Below, one piece after another: positions 23,301-31,505 of a DNA stretch of 64,000 nt; position 1 is the stretch's first letter; every line of letters begins with the position of its first letter. A model generated the notes under the pieces. That model worked only from the letters and a program-made list of their open reading frames with translations, was not told where the DNA came from and did no database searches. The translations under genes and the position numbers were made by a program. The stretch comes from Symbiodinium kawagutii (Eukaryota > Sar > Dinophyceae > Suessiales > Symbiodiniaceae): NCBI GenBank assembly GCA_009767595.1, contig VSDK01018975.1:45487-109486 (forward strand), written 5' to 3'.

Positions 23301-25182
23301 CTCTCGAAAGCCAAAGAAAGCTGGAATTTGGTTGTCGAAGAAGATGGAGTCGAAGAACAAAGAGGTCAAGTGGCAGCGCCTCACAATGGAAGAGAAGCTG
23401 AAGTTCGACGAGGCTCAATCAAAGGAGCTGAGCAATGTGCTAGCCTCGCGTGCCTTGAGAAGTTTGACCAGCTCTGAGATGCAGAACCTGGACATGAAGC
23501 AGGTGATGCAAATGCGCTGGGTTCTATGTTACAAGGCCGACTCCTCAGCGAAAGCGAGGTTAGTCGTCCTCGGCTACCAGGCCCCAAACCTTACACAGGT
23601 ACAGGCCTCGGCCCCAACAATGGCCAAGCTCAGCCGAAACCTTCTTCTGGCAGCATGTGCCAACAAGCGTTTCCAGCTGCAGGCTGGAGACGTCACGGCA
23701 GCCTTTTTACAGGCAGCCCAAAGCCTCGAAGATGAAAATTTGGTGATCTGGGCCCCTGCAGAACTAGCTGTTCTTTACGGCGCCGATCCATCGAAGCCGC
23801 TCCTTCCACTCAAAGTATGCAAAGCCTTTTACGGCCTCACTCATGCACCCCGCAAATGGTATGAACACGTTTGCGAAACATTGGCTTCCCATGGTTGGAG
23901 AAAACTATGCAGCGATGGTTGCATTTTCATTTTGCTTGATGACCAGGGAGAACTCCGAGGCATTGCAGGAATACACGTTGATGATTTTCTGCTTGGAGGA
24001 GATCCCCAGGAACCAACCTTTGCCAAAGCTGAGAAAGCATTGAAGGAAGCCTATCGTTGGGGCAAGTGGGAAACCGGCTCCTTTGAGTTCGCTGGGACCA
24101 ACATTATCCAACATGAAGATTTCTCCATTGAGATTTCCCAGGAGTCATACATCAATCGATGGTTGGAAGAGATTGAGTTGCCCAAGGACCGTATGAAGGA
24201 AAAGAAAGCCAAGCTGAATGACCAAGAAGTTTCAGCTCTTCGTGGACTGATAGGGACAATGTCATGGAAGTGCAGTCAAACTGGTCCTCAGTTTGCCGCC
24301 GACATTGGTCTTCTGCTGAGTGAGATTCCATATGCCACCATTGACACAGTTCTTCGCTCCAACAAGGTGGCTCGGGAAATGAAACGAAGTGCAGAGCAAG
24401 TCCTTCGGTTCCCTTCCTGGAATTTGCCATGGCAGAGCATCACCACTGTAACGTGGGCCGATGCCTCGAATCACAACAGGCCCGATAAGTCATCGACTAT
24501 GGGATTGGTGACTTGCCTCGCACCCCACAACATCATGGACGGTGAGGAGGTGGAGTTGGCGATAGTGGGATGGCGATCTGGTCGTACCCCACGGCAGTGC
24601 CTTGGTTCCAATGGAGCCGAAGTTCAGGCCATCACTGAAGGTGAGGACATGACTTTCAAAGTGAGAGGGCTATGGACCGAGCTACATGGAATCACCTATG
24701 GCCGCCATGATCTCTACCAGAAGATCCGCCAGTTTTCAACTGGAGTTGTTGTGATGGATTCAAGAGGAGTGTTTGACGCGGCCACCAGAAACATTTCAGC
24801 ACTCCATGGAATGAGGAGCAGCCGAGCTGGATATGAATTGGTGTTGGCTTGCAACCAAGCACGTCAAATTGGCACCTCTTTCAGGTGGGTGAACGGAAGT
24901 GTTCAGTTGGCAGACACTCTCACAAAAGCCAACGATCGAAAAGTGCTACTTCATCTGCTCAGTCTTCGTCAACGATGGAGACTCATCCATGATGAGAAGT
25001 TTACTGCAGGAAGAAAGCTGAAGAAACTGGAAATACTGAAGAAGATGAAAGATGATGAAATCATGTTTTTCCAGTACATCGATCGACTGGCTGTGGAGAA
25101 TCGCTGGCCACAGTATGAAGAAGTCAGGAATGTGGCTGATGCGCAGACCGGTCATTTCACGTTGCCACGATCTCCCAGGTGA
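17341..25182 (+). CDS. Gag-Pol polyprotein of copia element with methyltransferase-like domain
   Basis: The 2,613-residue polyprotein starts at the first ATG, 34 bases after the LTR. Domains in order: Gag-like (about 1-390); zinc knuckle C401-C404-H409-C414 (CX2CX4HX4C); aspartic protease with DTGA at 473-476; a low-complexity stretch (about 690-910); a C5-methyltransferase-like domain (about 1023-1245); integrase with H1317-H1322-C1350-C1353 and catalytic D1380, D1448, E1484 (D-X35-E); reverse transcriptase with D2117 and V-D-D 2213-2215; RNase H with D2374, E2427 and D2473. A copia-typical ending (QLADTLTK, 2522-2529) lies near the C-terminus. The last 13 residues are encoded by the 3' LTR. 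All visible catalytic residues are present. From about residue 701 to 906 the frame reads as non-protein-like while the +1 frame is protein-like (see separate entry), so this stretch is doubtful. The protein would make virus-like particles, copy element RNA and integrate the DNA. Confidence 0.95.
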   Translation: MPDDLHSIPEWSGDPAEFEQFCNACRWYETSLKSSEKGQAASRVWSRLRGAAKSVVRNLDPDDFQSADGLKKLLQVLRESPLQRLPVPDSFSRLDAWNSIRRKDGESIAELLVREEDMFTQLQQALRRARADRVAIRSAPAESGSPPSQTGADSPQPKRSQDPGPSSPTGSQTAAVSPGTTDFFEDEMRGFRLLKASHLSRQEKLNVLTQTGNSTEFVLIRRALRSMFSEESDQLQRNVSRKPGKGVWFGDATDDAWWHDDGWEPYDEQAWYGDEPNAFWNDWNEEWTDDWSSPRQDDEWDESQSTAMTSVVDPIAEEEDGGQSKEEAELREAVFLSQEANKTLAQARDAVRRVRQARGYYSPEAASGKGMTPSSSTGRPSTPGMSSKSTGKGGKTGYGPCFICKKPGHGYQQCPDRFSKGSMFGKSSKGKGKGKWNKGKSKSKMNYLEFYALSVMWNHDASQQHCHTRVILDTGAAENAIGSACLDKMLRYGKFHYDVQLDKLPTFRFGNGEKMKASSRVVLRDTALGDVHFYVLDQGDAVNTPPLLGAKTLRDCQAQIHYGSNQLVFTSWCLSSQRAVSMSLPVHVLPSWHLAIDLRGQAASAEFPIAALQVRDPNEDGNQIHPVHAMSDECDEFDASSHDELFLPLFMMHIEGNHATEHASEELHVHMQTLAQRLQRLSSSIAGDVLQGASRSGRSQSAGIPMLRRAFGQDASESVGELDNMHTLRPSHAIPGEEGEPRSESLHGPQSSPTASDLGRVREEHPSRADDRVDDQWQVDGVEGIDAAARPNDQNEDHGDSGRVRQEGQPREDSVSKGQSNVSQESSQEDFGGHQGPSQEGVDGGDAGICNIAKVPQDCGEGHRTDAQGHDECGGPLLGGSSMGGCEQCRGHECGFIGGAGREGGIGLSVLWASLKSLKERMSGEAKGKEPGCLADIHAPDEHGMAPSFETGSKVKSTKNETAMRDQHGHTGYGRVIGQPRDQMLSQKNHLNPSIAKKIATNAAVLGAMLLGPCHGLLGQIQDSVDFMEIACSPVSSLSQAMEDSGFNILRVNYKEGYDLESKAGTFKLKEVMKKTKPRFSWVSLPCTRLSSLQYLTARTDEEWSRFEKRQSQDLRRAEEVAQGIMDNLEENEEADFGWEWPLSAKKGWTSRAIVLICKRMRALGRPLYWCRFDGCAYGLEFNSIPVRKGWQVLTSCRRLWLALQARCPGHPEHAECRGPVAQASSYYPPKMVASVTKAIQGHWIEMEEKNGLSLSRDVEHFLLNLDDGEDPSDNDPLWQLREESPQVYALSRSRYPVNPPTGKKLEQVRQQMLRVHRASGHASFSNLQRLLRARQAPEWAIEMAGKMTCPACQEAKRIRPSSVAALTELPGLFEVVGMDVFEFEHDGHKTKFLLLRDRASGLIATEWLQQYGGDGEERAWEPSTQEIIPCIGRWLMNNPTPKWLFTDFPPYFTSSAMMEYCGLSGIGLLVTPAESHEMLGAEEASINVLKDTVRRLLKDEPSLSVLEAFKLSAHGHNQTVGPSGFSPFQWTRGSSAPHENLPLGLDPKKAFEGVLKLKEKARVAYEMENAKYKLSRLSNSVSRPAVLYKAGQLLMLWRQRNRPGKTTGQWVGPVRMLHQEQGTLWLATGSTLIRARVNQVRPCTRREELAATLESLLRTFTGRNYLNITGEVPSERQRQDDIQGGEVLVDPAPQFQPDAWRLIIEDGRRWLIRSHNIPRLAMFTPGRLQGAPAQDEELTGNRITVVRSMVEGAPEVKIQDDFRTSDEPHRHLSERWKGETRFEMTLEPGPSKSKMQVKKTLEKKKKAQKPGGASTTAPPPEEDRLPIDQDEPEAPPRDVPGPSGSAPQTPGVLLPEVPEISPLTTALRERGPELVDGHPRPPAMKDSSLCPVPDCVLPGGHEGAHQDDRDIKFSYEKMGGRVNVENSDDDLSSPSSSSSSSSEELMPDGRGPAAAEHPPKRRKGNNPSNQMFSLEIQLEEEDIDFLSRKPKKAGIWLSKKMESKNKEVKWQRLTMEEKLKFDEAQSKELSNVLASRALRSLTSSEMQNLDMKQVMQMRWVLCYKADSSAKARLVVLGYQAPNLTQVQASAPTMAKLSRNLLLAACANKRFQLQAGDVTAAFLQAAQSLEDENLVIWAPAELAVLYGADPSKPLLPLKVCKAFYGLTHAPRKWYEHVCETLASHGWRKLCSDGCIFILLDDQGELRGIAGIHVDDFLLGGDPQEPTFAKAEKALKEAYRWGKWETGSFEFAGTNIIQHEDFSIEISQESYINRWLEEIELPKDRMKEKKAKLNDQEVSALRGLIGTMSWKCSQTGPQFAADIGLLLSEIPYATIDTVLRSNKVAREMKRSAEQVLRFPSWNLPWQSITTVTWADASNHNRPDKSSTMGLVTCLAPHNIMDGEEVELAIVGWRSGRTPRQCLGSNGAEVQAITEGEDMTFKVRGLWTELHGITYGRHDLYQKIRQFSTGVVVMDSRGVFDAATRNISALHGMRSSRAGYELVLACNQARQIGTSFRWVNGSVQLADTLTKANDRKVLLHLLSLRQRWRLIHDEKFTAGRKLKKLEILKKMKDDEIMFFQYIDRLAVENRWPQYEEVRNVADAQTGHFTLPRSPR
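19301..20059 (+). CDS. overlapping +1-frame ORF inside the polyprotein gene
   Basis: The +1 frame is open from 19,295 to a TAG at 20057-20059. Here, unlike the long ORF frame, it has normal coding character: many GAG/AAG codons, helical heptad-like segments (for example KELTEEMLASATSPRSRKIV) and a Cys/His cluster C-X3-H-X14-C-X2-C coded at 19457, 19469, 19514 and 19523. A similar Cys/His segment before the methyltransferase-like part is, as I recall, usual in related dinoflagellate elements. Interpretations: two compensating indels that moved the long ORF into a shadow frame here; or programmed +1 frameshifting that yields a shorter Gag-protease product ending at 20059. The ATG at 19301 need not be used. 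Confidence 0.6.
   Translation: MKGIMPQNMLQKNYMSTCRPWLSDFNGCHLRSLVMSFKEPHAVDDPRVQGFPCYGEHLGKTRQNQWASWTTCTRCGLRMQYQVKKESHGANRSMGPNPALLQVILDEYEKSTPPEQMTESMINGKLMELKGLMLQQGQTTRMRITETVAEYDKRVSPEKTPYPKAKATSAKKAPKKISEDTKVQVKKELTEEMLASATSPRSRKIVEKAIELMHKGTMSAEDLSLEEARWVAVNNAEVMSVASSAEQAEKEG
20401..21075 (+). other. C5-methyltransferase-like domain within the polyprotein
   Basis: Residues about 1023-1245. Seen in order: DFMEIACSPVSSLS (1026-1039), in the place of a SAM-binding motif; LPCTRLSSLQ (1085-1094) with Pro1086-Cys1087, in the place of the catalytic PC motif; FGWEWP (1137-1142) with Glu1140; FDGCAYGL (1173-1180); and C1208/H1211/H1214/C1217, a possible metal site. Cytosine methyltransferases captured by dinoflagellate copia elements are published (de Mendoza and co-workers 2018). 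This one is diverged: Gly residues of the SAM loop are missing (CSPVSS), so activity is uncertain and it may be structural. Confidence 0.65.
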
Positions 25183-25363
25183 CTTCTTCATGGATGTCTC
25201 CACCGCAAGCTTCGGGTGGGCTCGAATCTTTTCATTGCAGCTGCAGGGAAAAGGCGCTGAAAGCAGTGCGAGGGATTCACCGCGTGTTGGTGAGTTTAGC
25301 TGGCTAGTGGTTTAGCCCCATTGGTATCCGTAGTTGTTCCAAGCTACCGTGCTACCAATTGCA
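25140..25363 (+). repeat. 3' LTR
   Basis: 224 bp, identical by eye to 17084-17307. Its first 43 bases also code the end of the polyprotein (stop at 25180-25182). Confidence 0.95.
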
Positions 25364-25368
25364 GTTCG
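25364..25368. repeat. target-site duplication, right copy
   Basis: GTTCG, matching 17079-17083. Confidence 0.9.
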
Positions 25369-27349
25369 CGATGGTTTGCCATGGGTTGCCTCAAGCAACA
25401 TTGAAATTATATACCCTATAGTCGCTATATTTTCTTGTGTTGACTGTCCCAATGCTTTGCTTCTTGGTGAATCGTTGCAACACAAGTATGCGCCTTTGTT
25501 GGGTGTTCGTCGTTCATAAATGGTAGCGCATCGAGGATTGGTTGGCGTTCCGCATATGTATGTCTAAGCAGCGATGGTGCTTGCTGTCAAGGCATACGTC
25601 AAATCCAAGAACAGTCAACGAACACATAGCAGATCATAGTCGTGAACATAGCGCAATTGAAATCGATTGAAGTAAGACCAATATTCTGTCCACGTTATGG
25701 ACTTTCATCAGGGGCACACGTCTTTCAACCCCAAATTTCATGCGGTCCTATTTGGTCGTTGTTGAAACTACTTTCTTTACTGCAACGGTTTCTACAATTG
25801 ATAACTTGGCGCAAGGTACTCGCCATCACTTTTTGGGATGGGCAAAAAAGTCGCGATGCAGCTGTGCAGTCCTATAGAAAGATATCCCTTATACATGTTT
25901 AGACTGTACATGTCGACAGATGTTTATCATTTCTTTGCATGATCCCAGTTCCTGATTCCAATAGAGCGTGAGCTTTTGCCTAGCCATCAACTCCCGAAAT
26001 GACAGTTTCAATTAGAGAACGTCATTTTGATGAGGACAACCTTCTATGGGCTAAAATGCCACTTCCCCTTTTTTTAGCCGGGAAAGCCTTGTTGGTCATG
26101 ATAGCCCTGGCAGATGTTTGATGGCAGGTGGTCAAAGCCCCGCAGTTCCCAGCTGTAGGTCATCAGAAGCCATCATAATATCGATGTTCACAATGGCCAG
26201 TACACAGTACACATATGCTTAAAAAGAATGCATGAATTTAATATTAACTATATAACATGCATATTCATGGATTCTTTAATACACACGTGTGACCCGGGTA
26301 TGTGATGTCTAGATCAGGCAAACTCGACAGAAATAGTTGATTAGGTTGTATGGTGATATATTATTCTTTTGTCATCCTCTTCTGCCGTGTGCCCATGTTT
26401 TTGGTATGATCCATGTCGGCTTTGGCTCCAGCTGCAACAAGTGGTTCCAAGCTGCAACTGGCTGATTGTGAGGATGGGTTGATACAGATCCCGTACGGAT
26501 GATGACCGAACAATCTTTTGAAGCCTTGGTTGGATCTTGGATGCCAAGCCTGGATAATTTGCCACCCCCGAGTCACCAGCAGCTCCCACCTCCAAGTTTT
26601 CCATATTTGAATCTCCGGATCTAACTGACTCTGCGCGCACCATGGCTTTTAGAGATGGAGCTGGTGGTGCGGGTGGCCCTGCATGTGACATGCCCATGAC
26701 AGGAACCGGAGGTTGTCCTGGAAAAACTTCCTTGGCGTGCAGCAGCGACAGATAGGATGTGGAGGGTGATGTGATTCAGAAGGATATGTTCCGTCGTCTC
26801 ACACTTGAGCACATCCGCCCAGTCAAGGGACTGGGTTTGGATACCGAAAGCCATGTGATTCAGAAAATTGCCCCTCTATCGTTGTCCAGGTGGCTGCCGC
26901 CTTTGCAACCTTCGCAGGTGCAGCGGCCATGTGCTGAGATGACGTGCTGGCATGCAGCGGTGTGCAGCATGCATTGCTGGTCAGCTGGGACCTTACCGAT
27001 TGAGGCTTCGGACAACGGAACCTGTGTGGATCTGTTGTCGCTACCGCGAGAAGACGAGTGGGGCATCCCAGGGGACCAACAGAGCTGATTCGATTTGGGA
27101 AGTTTTCAGTCAGGGATCAAAGGTTTCTTTGTGGTTTGTCACTGTTTTCAAGGGTGCATACTTGAATGAGCGAATATGTTTCCATCGTAGAGCCCCATGA
27201 CATCTATCACTATACACAGACCTTTCCCCAGCTGTTGCGATACCCTGCATGACAAGCCACCAGCAGGGGACAGCAACCCATGTCGTGGGGAGCTTTATGA
27301 TGTTTCCTTGCGTATCTCAAACAGACGCATGATCCACCAAGCTTACTAA
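25369..27349. other. flank of the retrotransposon; weak minus-strand coding signal
   Basis: Mostly non-coding. On the minus strand 26341-26697 is open and protein-like in its first part (SIVRSSSVRDLYQP-type reading). In an adjacent frame, 26361-26430 reads PLVAAGAKADMDHTKNMG, reminiscent of the end of an ankyrin repeat. It may be a decayed or spliced minus-strand gene; I could not build a consistent model. A plus-strand frame at 26759-27088 is unassigned. Confidence 0.35.
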
Positions 27350-27453
27350 ATGGTGGTTTCTCAAAATAGGGGACCCCCAAAATGGATGGTTTATTAGTAA
27401 TAATGACTACTATTGGATGATTCAGGGGGTCCCCTATTTTGAAAAACCACCAT
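27350..27453. repeat. 29-bp inverted repeat with 46-nt spacer
   Basis: The left arm 27350-27378 and right arm 27425-27453 are inverse copies with one mismatch (28 of 29). Such near-perfect arms would form a stable hairpin, and they look like a young foldback/MITE-type insertion. The arms begin with ATGGTGGTTT, loosely like the family 2 ends. No clear target-site duplication. Confidence 0.85.
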
Positions 27454-27473
27454 ATCCTCCTTGCAACCGGCAG

Positions 27474-27567
27474 GGTGGACATCCCAGCAATCCACTGGCT
27501 GCACGAGGTCCACACGATGTTACGGCGAAGATTGCACTTGCCAGATCTCCGTGCCGGAGGCTGCACG
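27474..27567 (+). CDS. putative internal exon, unknown protein
   Basis: An AG acceptor at 27472-27473, 19 bp after the hairpin, and a GT donor at 27568-27569. The open reading is helix-like and basic (IPAIHWLHEVHTMLRRRLHL). It starts with one base completing a split codon. Family not recognised. Confidence 0.45.
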
Positions 27568-30500
27568 GTGATGGGGCGGTGGCACAACATGTGCCATCAC
27601 ATATGGCATAATATCCAGCGCATATGGCATAACATTTCGAGACAATTCAAAACATCCATTTGATGCGTACATACGTGAGTAAATATATATATGTATACTT
27701 GCCTGACAATGTGCGTGTGTAATCCAAACAGCTCGTTGAATGGAGATTGCTGTGGCAAGCTCTTGCAGATGGCAGTGGTGAGAGAAAGTGTGTTTAGAGC
27801 AGTGGCTTGCATGAAGAACCCATCATATCATATGTTTCTCATTGGCGTCATTGGTATTCCACCACCAAGGACGCACCATTAAGATTTATCTCCCTTTCAC
27901 TTGTTGGACGACCATCTAGTGTTGATGCTTGATCGCCATACATCATTCCCTTCCTGAACCATTGTTATATCACCATTGTATATTGAGCCATTGGTGGTGC
28001 GTATTTTTTGATGACTTATGAATTGTGATAATTTGGACTATCATTGTTAGATATTGCTGATGACCTTCCCTCATGGTTGGAGTGCGACAACGATTTATTT
28101 TCATCCCTGGGATAGTTTGTCGGGATCCCCTATGTTGTTTATTGGTGGTTGATTGTCATGGATATTGCTACTAACGATTGTTTACTATTCATTGTTCATG
28201 ATTAGCCCTATTTACCCCGTACAAACAAGTCAGAAGTCACCCGCAGGTGGCTAAAGTCAACAATCACGAGCCATCATCACCATCCCTGACTATCATGAAC
28301 CCGGAGTATCAAACCATTCGAAGCTACCATCAACCGGTGGCTTGTCCCAGTCCGATTGTCAATTTATGAGGTCAAATCAGACGCAGTAGAATCATCCCTG
28401 GATCAACCAGTGGCTCAGCCCGTGGGGTTCCCACCCAGCATGATCCTTGGCCCTGCAGGTCATTTGGTTGGTCTTGAAACCCTTAGAAGATGGTTCTGCA
28501 GGACTTCAGCTGCTTGGATCCCACGGACCAAGCGCTGTTTCTCACCATTTTTTCATGATGAAGCGTACTAAGCTGCCTACATTGCTGTTACAGCGTCAGG
28601 AAGCATCAGGAAGCATCAGTAACCTATCCACCGCGGGGGTCTTTTCAAACCTTCACCCTGGTTCACCCTGGAAAGATCAAGCATCAGTAACCTATCCATC
28701 AGTGACATGGAAAGATCAAGCTGAGTCTACTGTGTTTCATTGATGGGTCACGTTGCTTCTTCCAAGCAGCCCAGGCATCATCACAGAGCCTTGACCCCAA
28801 CGTTGGGTCAATGGATCGACCAGGGCTTCGCCTTTTTGGAAGGCAGCGTGGCTGAAGTAATGGCAGAAGCTGGGTATCTTTATGGCATGGCTTATGGATG
28901 TTTATGGTATAATGGGGAAGTTTATGGAAGTTTATGGTGGTTATTCAGTAGATCTCATGAAAATATGCGAAATCACATTCTCACCTTGTAGCAAAAAAAC
29001 ATAGATGACACCGTGAATAGATGCCAAATTTTACCTCCTGATTGTTGTTGTGTAGTTCTGAAGTCGATACTAAAACGTGTGACTCGTTTTGGTCCAGATT
29101 GATGATCACATGATAGCGATATTCAACGACCAGAGAGTAGAAAGAAACGTGGACAGAAAATGAATTGGTCAGTGTCAGCGACTGTCAGCGTGTCCCATGT
29201 AGAAATGAAGATGCTGCAATTTTGGATAGAACAGGTCGGTGGAAAACCGCTATTTTATTCTAGCGACAATCGCACGAAGTTTGATACTCTTCGTGTTTGG
29301 GTCATAGGTCAGGATGAAGCAGATCCACTGTGGACCTGCAGTGCTCAGTTGGGCATGCCGTAACATGACATGCCGGATCATGCCAGTGCAACTGTTGGGA
29401 TGAACGTGATCATCCCAGACGTATTCTACCCCATTGTATTGCAAAATTGTGGGCATCTACCTCCCGTGGCCCACCTGCATAAACTATCGCAAACCACTGT
29501 GTTGCAAAAACAATTTTGGTTGGGTTTTTGCTCATCAATTGGCAGATTCTTGGCAGTCGTTTTTTCTTAAGAAGCTCTTCAACCAGCTGCTCGGCAATGT
29601 TTCCCTGTGCCTCTCATGGCAGTTTTCGTGGTAAAACATTTTGAGAGAACCAGTCTATTGTGGGATGTTAGTGGCACGAACCACGCAATTACCCAACCGA
29701 CTGAGCGTTTGGGCCTGTCAGCAGGTGAGGAGCCCTTGGACGTGGGTGGCGGCCTCATTTTTTTCTTGCCCCATCAGGAACCAGCGTTGGAAACTGGTGG
29801 GCACCGGTGAAATCGGGTGAAATTTTCAGCATGAATGTATTTTGTTTTTTATTTTTGCTTATTGATTAAATAGTTTTTTTTGCAGTACATATGGATCCGT
29901 GGTGGCATATGTGTGTCCAGATTGATGTATTACATCAATACATCATACATCAATTTGTTATCGATCTTGCTGTTCATCCATGCATGAATCCTTCGGGCTG
30001 TATGCGTGTTGGGTGTAAGCAGTTCTGCGTATATTTCTCTAGTTTGCAGTGATGTTATGGGTTTGTCTTTATTTTTGGGTGCGCGTTGGCACCTCTTGAA
30101 GCCCTGGCAAACAAAATTGGCGCGTTATTTTAAACATGTATTTTGTACAATATTTTTTTCCTGGGGCACCAAGTCAGAATCAAGTCCAAGAGTGCCATGA
30201 CTGCAGCTACTGAACTCTGGGATTCATCCTGATTGTTTGGAAAACATGAGGTGAAATGGTGTTCAATCCGTAAAAGCGTCGCTGTTGGCGCTCCGAGGTT
30301 TTAGGCTTTTATGGACCCACCTGTCCTACGCCAAAGATGTGCTGGAAAAGCACTGCCCTATAGCTGCTGAGCTGGCAGCCCTCTTGTGGTGTGGAGCTCA
30401 GTGCCGCCATTGACGTAGTTGGATCATGGGTCATAAAGATTGGGAAGTTACCTGGGAGGTGTATGGATCTTACCCGCAATAAGACAGAGCGTCGCAATTA

Positions 30501-31505
30501 TATGCCTTACTGGGTGCAACATGGTGAAAAAACCATCAACCACCAAAACTTAAGCATGCCTGGGGGGCCACCATTTTGGCCCAGAAGTTTCTTCCTCCAG
30601 AGAGCCACAGGCTTGGATGTCAAGATGGCTCATATGCGGTTCCGATATGTGCATTGTACCATGCATGCATCATAGGTATAATACATACCCATCCTTTGCA
30701 TCCAAACCTACCAATAAACAGCAACAGAAAAGCGGGAAATGACCCATGTTGATGAGACATGATTTTTATGAGACACTGCAGGCCTGGGTGGCCGCGATTG
30801 ATGTAGTCTGTGCACCCAATACTATGGACTTCCCTCTTAGAAACGATTCTTGGAACGTGACTGGGAGCTTGTCAACAGCACAAAGTGCTCCACCCAGCAG
30901 CTCAAGACACCTGGGAGGTCAACATGGACTGCCAACAGCACCACATGCCACCAACATGGGTTGATGCCAGTAAACATCATTTGTTGTATGATTGGGGTGT
31001 TCATCAGGTGCGGCCAGGGATCCACAGGTGCCCACAATTAGAGACATGCTTGCAGCAGTTTGGAAGAGCATCTACATTTTGCCGTGTTCAGTTGCTTGGC
31101 AAAATGTTTAGTTTGTTCACTGGTTTGCCTAGCCTTGGGAAATTGATTGAAAGCATTTAAGGGGACTGATTTTGGGGCAGATTCATGGCTGAGCAGCCAG
31201 CCAACCAGCGAACCAGCCAACCACCCAACCTCCCCTGGTTGATACCCCCACAGTTGGGCATGGTTCCACCTTGGTGTGACACACATTTGCCAGTCAGGTC
31301 GCTGGTTTCTGCTCTTTCCGCATGCCTGCCCGGCAGCATTGACCCATAGCTAGACGCCATACCTGTGATGCGAGTTGTTGCTTATTGATGTTGATTAACC
31401 CATTCACTCGCAAGATGTGCTACTTGCTTCTGTTTGCTTATGCGGTTGCCGTTTCCCGCAGCCATAAGCTGTTGGGCTGTCAGAGTACCGGGAACGGTTG
31501 GTAGC
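27568..31505. other. long gene-poor stretch
   Basis: AT-rich and repeat-rich DNA. A local duplication of GCATCAGTAACCTATCCA lies at about 28,613 and 28,683. Weakly protein-like frames occur at 28740-28991, 29607-29810 and 30391-30675, none with clear splice borders. No RNA gene recognised. Confidence 0.4.

Larger units (their letters stand above)
17084..25363 (+). mobile_element. complete Ty1/copia-type LTR retrotransposon
   Basis: An 8,280-bp element with all structural parts: 224-bp LTRs (17084-17307 and 25140-25363) with TG...CA ends, GTTCG target-site duplications, a primer-binding site directly after the 5' LTR, and one ORF of 2,613 codons in copia order (protease, integrase, reverse transcriptase, RNase H). 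By eye the two LTRs are identical, so insertion is recent. No canonical polypurine tract is seen directly before the 3' LTR; the nearest purine-rich stretch is about 25,011-25,060. The ORF is unbroken, so the copy may be competent or a very recent product of a competent one. Confidence 0.95.

Noticed and set aside
17084-25363. Retroviral (env-bearing) provirus
   Set aside because: There is no envelope-like ORF after RNase H, and integrase precedes reverse transcriptase, which is the copia order.
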